Positions 58,932 through 64,000 of a stretch of 64,000 bases of DNA are shown here, piece after piece (the first letter of the stretch is position 1; the number at the start of each line of letters is the position of its first letter). Both the position numbers and the translations under genes were made by a program. The stretch comes from DAISIK01 sp036822055 (GTDB lineage Bacteria; Verrucomicrobiota; Verrucomicrobiia; Opitutales; Puniceicoccaceae): the NCBI GenBank assembly GCA_036822055.1, contig DAISIK010000011.1, positions 7,998 through 71,997 on the forward strand, given 5' to 3'. The notes below the pieces were generated by a model, which was given only the letters and a program-made list of their open reading frames with translations, made no database searches and was not told the origin of the DNA.

Positions 58932-59720
58932 ATGCCTGATTTTCTCCCCAGCCATCCGCTTCAAGAACCCCCGCCTCCACTACCCCGCTGGAAATGCGTC
59001 GTAGCCTACGACGGCACCGACTTCAACGGCTGGCAAAGCCAGCGAGGCGGCCAGACCATTCAAGACCTCATCGAGACCTCCCTCGCCCATTGCCTCGATC
59101 GTCCCCAACGCATTGTTGGCGCCGGGCGCACCGACTCTGGCGTCCACGCCCGTGGCCAGGTCTTTCATTTTCCCGGCCTTTGGCCCCATGGAACGGATAC
59201 CCTCCTCCGCGCCCTCAATTCACGCCTTCCCTCTTCCATCCGCATTCTCAGTGTCGCAGAAGCCAGCCCAGACTTCAGCGCCAGGTTCTCGGCCCTTGGT
59301 AAGCGCTACGTCTACCGCATCCATCGCCACTTTGCTCCCCCCTTTGAAACCCGCTACTACCACTCTCACGGCGGGCGCCCCTTTCAAACCGAACTCCTTC
59401 AGGAAGCAGCCAAACAATTCCTTGGAACCCACGATTTCACCGGCTTTGCCGTCTCCAGCACCCAGGAGGAAAATCCCGTGAAAACCATCACCCGCTCCGT
59501 CGTCTTCTACCATGGGGAGCGCATCCACTACCTCGTCGAGGGATCCGGCTTCCTCTACAAGCAGGTCCGCAGCATGGCCGGGGCTCTTCTTCAGGTCGCT
59601 CGGGGGAAGCTGCTGCCGGCAGAAATCGGCGAGATTCTTGCCAGTTGCCAAAGAACCACCGAGGTCGCCACTGCCCCTGCTCAAGGCCTCTCCCTCGAGC
59701 GGGTTTTCTACCCTCGATAG
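58932..59720 (+). CDS. truA: tRNA pseudouridine synthase A
   Basis: TruA makes pseudouridine at positions 38-40 of many tRNAs. The catalytic aspartate is in VGAGRTDSGVHARGQVFHF. The N-terminal WKCVVAYDGTDFNGWQSQ and the C-terminal FLYKQVRSMAGALLQVARGKL complete the family pattern. An ATG at 58932 gives 262 residues; a TTG at 58890 right after the pntB stop would add 14 Pro-rich residues and is less likely. The ComF gene follows by 7 bp. Confidence 0.93.
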   Translation: MPDFLPSHPLQEPPPPLPRWKCVVAYDGTDFNGWQSQRGGQTIQDLIETSLAHCLDRPQRIVGAGRTDSGVHARGQVFHFPGLWPHGTDTLLRALNSRLPSSIRILSVAEASPDFSARFSALGKRYVYRIHRHFAPPFETRYYHSHGGRPFQTELLQEAAKQFLGTHDFTGFAVSSTQEENPVKTITRSVVFYHGERIHYLVEGSGFLYKQVRSMAGALLQVARGKLLPAEIGEILASCQRTTEVATAPAQGLSLERVFYPR

Positions 59721-59727
59721 CACCCGC

Positions 59728-60474
59728 GTGGCCAGACTGCTTCACCTCCTCCTCGAGCGTTTCGGAGACCTGCTCTATCCCCGCACTTGCGAGGTCACCA
59801 ATCAACCCATCAGTCCCCGGGGACCCTTTCACCATCTCGCCCCGGAGATTCAAACTCACCTTGTTTCCCTCAACCCTCCCCTTTGCCACCACTGCGGCAA
59901 ATCCTTGCCTGGTCTCCCCTCAGGGCAAATCTGCGAAGACTGTCGAAATAGCCGACCGCCTTCCCGAATTCTCCGCTCTCGAGCCGCTGTCATCCTCAAC
60001 CCGGTCGCCCGCCATCTCATCCACCAGTTCAAGTATCAAGGACGGCTCTGGATCGTTCCAGACCTCGTCCGCATTCTCCTTTCCAATCCAGAGCTTCACC
60101 CCATCCTCACCAACGGCATTCTCGTCCCCATCCCCCTCGCCCCCGCCAGATACCGCCAACGCGGCTTCAATCAGGCCGAGGTTCTCGCCCGGGAAATCCT
60201 TCGCCAGCGACCCGGCCATCAACTCCAGCTTACCCAGCTCCTTCACCGTATCCGGGAAACCCCTACCCAAACAGCCCGCAGTCGAGCCGAACGCTTCCAC
60301 AATGTCCGCCGCGCCTTTCATTGCCCACCCCCGAACGACCCCTCCATCCTCGGCTCCCGCCTCATCCTCGTCGACGATGTTCAAACCACCGGGGCCACCC
60401 TTGAATCAGCCGCCCGAGGTCTCTGGAGAGCGGGTGCCCGCCGGATCGAATCGATCACTTTTGCCCATGGTTGA
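59728..60474 (+). CDS. ComF-family amidophosphoribosyltransferase-like protein
   Basis: The 248-residue protein has two Cys pairs at the N-terminus (CHHCGKSLPG and CEDCRNSRPP) that would bind zinc, then a phosphoribosyltransferase domain with VPIPLAPARYRQRGFNQAEVLA and the PRPP loop LILVDDVQTTGATLESAA. ComF-like proteins take part in DNA uptake in transformable bacteria, and related ones are of unknown role. A GTG at 59728 is chosen since longer forms run into truA. Together with dprA this hints at natural competence. Confidence 0.88.
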   Translation: MARLLHLLLERFGDLLYPRTCEVTNQPISPRGPFHHLAPEIQTHLVSLNPPLCHHCGKSLPGLPSGQICEDCRNSRPPSRILRSRAAVILNPVARHLIHQFKYQGRLWIVPDLVRILLSNPELHPILTNGILVPIPLAPARYRQRGFNQAEVLAREILRQRPGHQLQLTQLLHRIRETPTQTARSRAERFHNVRRAFHCPPPNDPSILGSRLILVDDVQTTGATLESAARGLWRAGARRIESITFAHG

Positions 60475-60510
60475 TCTCCGGGCATCTTTGTCGGATTCTA
60501 CCCAACACAG

Positions 60511-62142
60511 ATGAAAATTGGCATCGCTCAAATCAACACCATCGTCGGAGACCTGCCCGGTAACCTCCGCCTCATCAAGGACGCCTACCATCAGTTGGTC
60601 GACCAGGGTTCTACCCTTGTCATCTTCCCCGAGCTGGCCATCTCCGGCTACCCGCCCCGCGATCTCCTCCTCCGGCCTCGCTTCCTCCAGGCATGTGCCG
60701 AAGCCCTTCAGGAAATTGCCCAACTGACCCATTCCACCCCAGCCATCCTCGGCTTTCCCGAGCTCGATTCCCAGTCCACCAACCCGGCCCTCTACAACGC
60801 CCTCGCCTTCTGCCGAAACGGACGCATCGAGCAGGTTGCCCGGAAGTGCCTCCTTCCCAATTACGATGTTTTTGACGAAGACCGCTACTTCGTCCCTTCC
60901 CCGTCGAGCCTCGTCGTCGAAGATCAGGGCGCTCGCCTGGGCCTCACCATCTGCGAAGACCTTTGGCACGAAGAGGCGGCCCGCTTCCACCACGGCCAAG
61001 CCGATCCCCTCGACGCCCTTGCCCAACTCGACCTTGATCTCCTCATCAACGCTTCAGCCAGTCCCTGGCATCGCGGCAAGACCAACCTTCGTCAACAACG
61101 GGTTGCCCGGGCCGCCCAGCGTTGCAGTTGTCCCGTCGTATACGTCAATCTCGTCGGAGGGAACGATGAGCTGATCTTTGACGGCCGGAGCACCATTACC
61201 GCTGCCAATGGGCAAATTCTCTGGCAGGCCCCAACCTTTGAGACCTACCTCGGCACCGTTGATCTCCATAACCTCAACCCGGTCAACGAGCCCTCTCCAG
61301 ACCCCCTCGAGGAAGTCCACCGCGCCCTCGTCCTCGGTCTTCGTGACTATGCCGAAAAGAGCGGTTTCTCCCAAGCCGTCCTGGGCTTGAGCGGAGGTAT
61401 CGATAGCGCCGTCACTGCTGCTCTGGCGGCCGATGCCCTCGGCCCGGAAAACGTTCTCGGGGTAGCCCTGCCGTCCGCGATCTCCAGCTCCCACAGTCTG
61501 GAGGATGCCGCCGCCCTCGCCAGATACCTCGGAATCGATTTTCAGACTCTTCCCATTCACCCCCTCGTCGAGGCCGCAGAGCAAACCCTTAGCCCCCTTT
61601 TCCAAGGCCTTCCCGTCGATGTTACCGAGGAAAATATTCAGGCCCGCTCACGCGGTCTCCTCCTCATGGCCCTCTCCAATAAATTCGGACGCCTCCTCCT
61701 CACCACCGGGAACAAGAGCGAAATCGCGGTTGGCTACTGCACCCTCTACGGGGATATGGCTGGCGGTCTCGCCGTTATCTCGGACCTCCCCAAAACCCTC
61801 GTCTTCGATCTCGCCCACCACCTCAACCGCAGCCAACTTCGCATCCCTCCGCGCACCATCACCAAACCGCCCTCTGCCGAACTGCGCCCCGATCAAAAAG
61901 ACGAAGACAGCCTTCCCCCCTACCCCACTCTCGACCGCATCCTCGAACTCTATGTCGAGCAACACCAATCCCGAGCCGCCATCATTAAAGCTGGCTTCGA
62001 TCCCGGCACCGTCCATGAGGTCTGCCGCAAGGTCGACCGCAATGAATACAAGCGAAAACAAGCCGCTCCCGGCCTCAAGGTCACTCCCCTCGCTTTTGGC
62101 GTCGGGCGGCGCATCCCCATTGTGCAGAAATTTATCGACTGA
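60511..62142 (+). CDS. nadE: NAD+ synthase (glutamine-hydrolysing)
   Basis: A 543-residue fusion of a glutaminase (nitrilase-like) and a synthetase. The nitrilase triad is readable as Glu in VIFPELAISGYPPRD, Lys in VARKCLLPNYDVFDE and Cys in LGLTICEDLWHEE. The ATP-pyrophosphatase loop is LGLSGGIDSAVTAAL, and TTGNKSEIAVGYCTLYGD is the NAD+-synthase signature. It makes NAD+ from deamido-NAD+ using glutamine, the last step of NAD synthesis. Confidence 0.97.
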   Translation: MKIGIAQINTIVGDLPGNLRLIKDAYHQLVDQGSTLVIFPELAISGYPPRDLLLRPRFLQACAEALQEIAQLTHSTPAILGFPELDSQSTNPALYNALAFCRNGRIEQVARKCLLPNYDVFDEDRYFVPSPSSLVVEDQGARLGLTICEDLWHEEAARFHHGQADPLDALAQLDLDLLINASASPWHRGKTNLRQQRVARAAQRCSCPVVYVNLVGGNDELIFDGRSTITAANGQILWQAPTFETYLGTVDLHNLNPVNEPSPDPLEEVHRALVLGLRDYAEKSGFSQAVLGLSGGIDSAVTAALAADALGPENVLGVALPSAISSSHSLEDAAALARYLGIDFQTLPIHPLVEAAEQTLSPLFQGLPVDVTEENIQARSRGLLLMALSNKFGRLLLTTGNKSEIAVGYCTLYGDMAGGLAVISDLPKTLVFDLAHHLNRSQLRIPPRTITKPPSAELRPDQKDEDSLPPYPTLDRILELYVEQHQSRAAIIKAGFDPGTVHEVCRKVDRNEYKRKQAAPGLKVTPLAFGVGRRIPIVQKFID

Positions 62143-62174
62143 CTCATCCTCCCTAACCCAAATAGTCAGCACCC

Positions 62175-63272
62175 ATGGATACCAAACCCCGAGAACGTTT
62201 CATTGTCATCATGGCAGGAGGAAAAGGCGAAAGATTCTGGCCTCAAAGCCGAAATGCCCGACCCAAGCACCTACTCCCCATCCTCGGATCCCAACCGATG
62301 CTTACCCAAACCATCGAACGTTTTGGTTCAATCGTTCCACGCTCCAATATCCTCATCATCACCAACCGCGAACAGGTCTCCGGCGTTCAGCACTGCCTCC
62401 CCCAGCTCCCCCCCGCCAACATCATTGCTGAGCCGATTGGCAGAGATACAGCCGCAGCCGTTGGCCTCGCCACTCTCCTCGTCAAGTCCCGTAATCCCGA
62501 GGCCGTCTTTGCCATGCTTCCGGCAGATCACCTCATCACCGATCACGCCAACTTTCAGGCCTGCCTCGAACGGGCCTTCACCGTGGCCTCCAAGGCCACC
62601 GTCATCTGCACCATTGGCATTCGTCCCGAGTTCCCTGCCACTGGCTACGGTTATATTGAGCGCGGTCAACCCCTCCCCTCCGATCCAGAGCACGCCTTCC
62701 AGGTCAAACGATTTGTCGAAAAACCCGACCTGCCCACTGCCACCGCCTACCTCGAAAAAGGCGGCTTTTTCTGGAATGCCGGAATGTTCTTCTGGAGCGT
62801 TCCCACCATCGACCAAGCCATCCGCCGCTACCTGCCAGACCTCGCTACCACCCTTGATCAAATCGGCACTTCCCTGAACGACGGCGGCGATTTCCAATCC
62901 ACCCTCGAGGCCCTTTATCCACAGCTCGAAAAAATCTCCATCGACTACGCGGTCATGCAAAAAGCCGATAACGTCGCCATGATTGAGTCCACCTTTGACT
63001 GGGACGATCTCGGCTCCTGGCCAGCCCTCGCCCGCCACTTGCCGCCCGATCCCGAAGGTAATCATACCGAGGGTAAAGCTGTCCTCCAAACCTCGAAAAA
63101 TAACCTCGTCATCAACCACACCGACCGCGCCCTCGTCCTCGTTGGTGTTGAGGACCTCATCGTCGTGGAAACCGAGGATGCCACCCTCGTCTGCCGCCGC
63201 GAGGAGGCCGAAAAGATCAAAGCCGCTGTCAAAACAATGGGCTCCCTTCCAGCTTGGCAACAACACCTCTAG
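62175..63272 (+). CDS. manC: Mannose-1-phosphate guanylyltransferase
   Basis: Makes GDP-mannose from mannose-1-phosphate and GTP. The nucleotidyltransferase motif VIMAGGKGERFWPQSR is near the N-terminus, followed by PKHLLPILG. It also has FVEKPDLPTA and FFWNAGMFFWSV, both typical of ManC/RfbM. The 365-residue length is that of the single-domain enzyme without the C-terminal mannose-6-phosphate isomerase domain. GDP-mannose supplies LPS or exopolysaccharide synthesis. It is followed 3 bp later by ruvX. Confidence 0.94.
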   Translation: MDTKPRERFIVIMAGGKGERFWPQSRNARPKHLLPILGSQPMLTQTIERFGSIVPRSNILIITNREQVSGVQHCLPQLPPANIIAEPIGRDTAAAVGLATLLVKSRNPEAVFAMLPADHLITDHANFQACLERAFTVASKATVICTIGIRPEFPATGYGYIERGQPLPSDPEHAFQVKRFVEKPDLPTATAYLEKGGFFWNAGMFFWSVPTIDQAIRRYLPDLATTLDQIGTSLNDGGDFQSTLEALYPQLEKISIDYAVMQKADNVAMIESTFDWDDLGSWPALARHLPPDPEGNHTEGKAVLQTSKNNLVINHTDRALVLVGVEDLIVVETEDATLVCRREEAEKIKAAVKTMGSLPAWQQHL

Positions 63273-63275
63273 CCG

Positions 63276-63704
63276 ATGTCCCGCTTCCTCGGTATCGACT
63301 ACGGAGAAAAACGCATCGGCCTGAGCTACGGTGACGAACTCGGCATCGCCACCCCACTGCCCGCCGCCATTGCCCCGAAAAAGGTCCAGCGCCTCGAACA
63401 GATCGGCCGCCTCATCACCGAGCGACGCATCACCGATCTGGTCATCGGCTACCCCCTCAACATGAACGGCTCCGTTGGCTTCAAAGCCCAGGAGGTCGAC
63501 GCCTTCATCACCCTTCTTGAAAAACGCTTCGCCCTCCCCGTCCACCGCATAGACGAGCGCCTGACCTCGAAAACCGCTGGTCAAACCATGTCCCTCAAGG
63601 AACTCCGAAAAACCCGAGCCTCCGGCATCCTCGACTCCCGCGCCGCCACCATCCTCCTCCAAGACTACCTCGACGCCCAATCTTTGAGGCTCCAAAGGCC
63701 CTAA
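63276..63704 (+). CDS. ruvX: Putative Holliday junction resolvase / pre-16S rRNA nuclease YqgF
   Basis: The 142-residue RNase H-like protein has GIDYGEKRIGLSYGDE (first catalytic Asp), LVIGYPLNMNGSVG, the conserved HRIDERLTSKTAGQ and the terminal DSRAATILLQDYLD with the last acidic pair. This is the full YqgF pattern. It has been linked to 16S rRNA 5'-end maturation and to recombination in different studies. Its start is 3 bp after manC. Confidence 0.94.
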   Translation: MSRFLGIDYGEKRIGLSYGDELGIATPLPAAIAPKKVQRLEQIGRLITERRITDLVIGYPLNMNGSVGFKAQEVDAFITLLEKRFALPVHRIDERLTSKTAGQTMSLKELRKTRASGILDSRAATILLQDYLDAQSLRLQRP

Positions 63705-63759
63705 ACCCTGGCCCTAACCCGAGCCACCACTGCCCATAAAGTGCCTCCAGGCTTCCAGA

Positions 63760-63945
63760 CTATAGTCCCACCGCATCGGCCACCCTCCCTGTCAGCGTAG
63801 TTGTCCAATTCCCGGAAATCGGTTCTAATTCATCTTCCGTCCCCCCGGGGAGCGGAAGAGCCGCCGGTAGGGAATCCACCATCGTGTCGACGTGGCTGAG
63901 GACGCAGAAGATGTTGCTATTCTTGCTTCCGATCTTCACACTCAT
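63760..63945 (-). CDS. Small hypothetical protein
   Basis: A 61-residue open frame starting with ATG at 63945 and ending with TAG. The sequence starts MSVKIGSKNSNIFCVLSHVD and is protein-like in composition but matches no family I know. There is no convincing ribosome-binding site. A competing open frame on the plus strand starts at 63944 and runs off the window, so only one of the two is likely to be real. Confidence 0.3.
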   Translation of the reverse strand: MSVKIGSKNSNIFCVLSHVDTMVDSLPAALPLPGGTEDELEPISGNWTTTLTGRVADAVGL

Positions 63946-64000
63946 GGATCAGGATTACGCGACAGCAGCGGAGATGACGAGGTTTATCGAAGCGCCATTA

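Noticed and set aside
63944..64000. Plus-strand open frame MDQDYATAAEMTRFIEAP running off the right edge
   Set aside because: Only 19 codons are visible, with no ribosome-binding site, and it overlaps a competing minus-strand frame; it cannot be supported here.

Overview
The window looks like a chromosomal segment of a marine or aquatic Verrucomicrobiota bacterium (Opitutales/Puniceicoccales-like). The evidence is moderately high GC, frequent GTG and TTG starts, very tight operons, a giant surface protein with a LEPR-XLL-like N-terminus (a motif typical of Verrucomicrobiota and Planctomycetota), and HldD and ExbB/ExbD homologues that point to a Gram-negative envelope with heptose-containing LPS. 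The taxonomic call is inference from gene content.

Region 1 (1-22441, minus) is a single open reading frame of at least 7,480 codons that runs off the left edge. It encodes a mosaic secreted or surface protein. In order it has a LEPR-XLL-like motif, beta-rich modules, an embedded lipase-like alpha/beta-hydrolase, a cassette that looks peptidoglycan-active (lysozyme-like, PG-binding-like and LAS-peptidase-like motifs), about 1,400 residues of repetitive beta-rich sequence with EF-hand loops, about 1,370 residues of RTX calcium-binding nonapeptides, a propeller-like region, and several right-handed beta-helix and Ig-like modules.

Region 2 (22.8-28.6 kb) holds a periplasmic phosphate-binding-like protein and a heme operon (HAD phosphatase, hemF, hemE, hemN, carrying both O2-dependent and O2-independent coproporphyrinogen oxidases), followed by a convergent methyltransferase. 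Region 3 (28.8-36.3 kb) holds an ExbB-ExbD operon whose third gene is a membrane-anchored coiled-coil protein with a beta-sandwich-like C-terminus instead of TonB. It also has a DEAD-box helicase, a GYF-like membrane protein with a Pro/Glu tail, and a small lipoprotein. Region 4 (36.4-44.7 kb) has a soluble histidine kinase-receiver hybrid, then a long translationally coupled operon: glyS, pyrR, pyrB, pyrC, DCC oxidoreductase, CPBP protease, thiL, tsaE.

Region 5 (44.7-47.9 kb) has a Ntn-type amide hydrolase gene broken by one in-frame amber codon, two small roadblock-like proteins, and an NtrC-like ATPase domain that has lost its P-loop. Region 6 (48-55.4 kb, minus) runs cysK, dprA, a receiver-kinase hybrid, proC, hldD, a MYG1-like protein and an aldose-epimerase-like gene, with infA upstream. 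Region 7 (55.4-63.7 kb, plus) is tadA, the three-gene proton-translocating transhydrogenase (pntAA-pntAB-pntB), truA, comF, nadE, a mannose-1-phosphate guanylyltransferase and ruvX. No tRNA, rRNA, insertion sequence, prophage or CRISPR array was seen.
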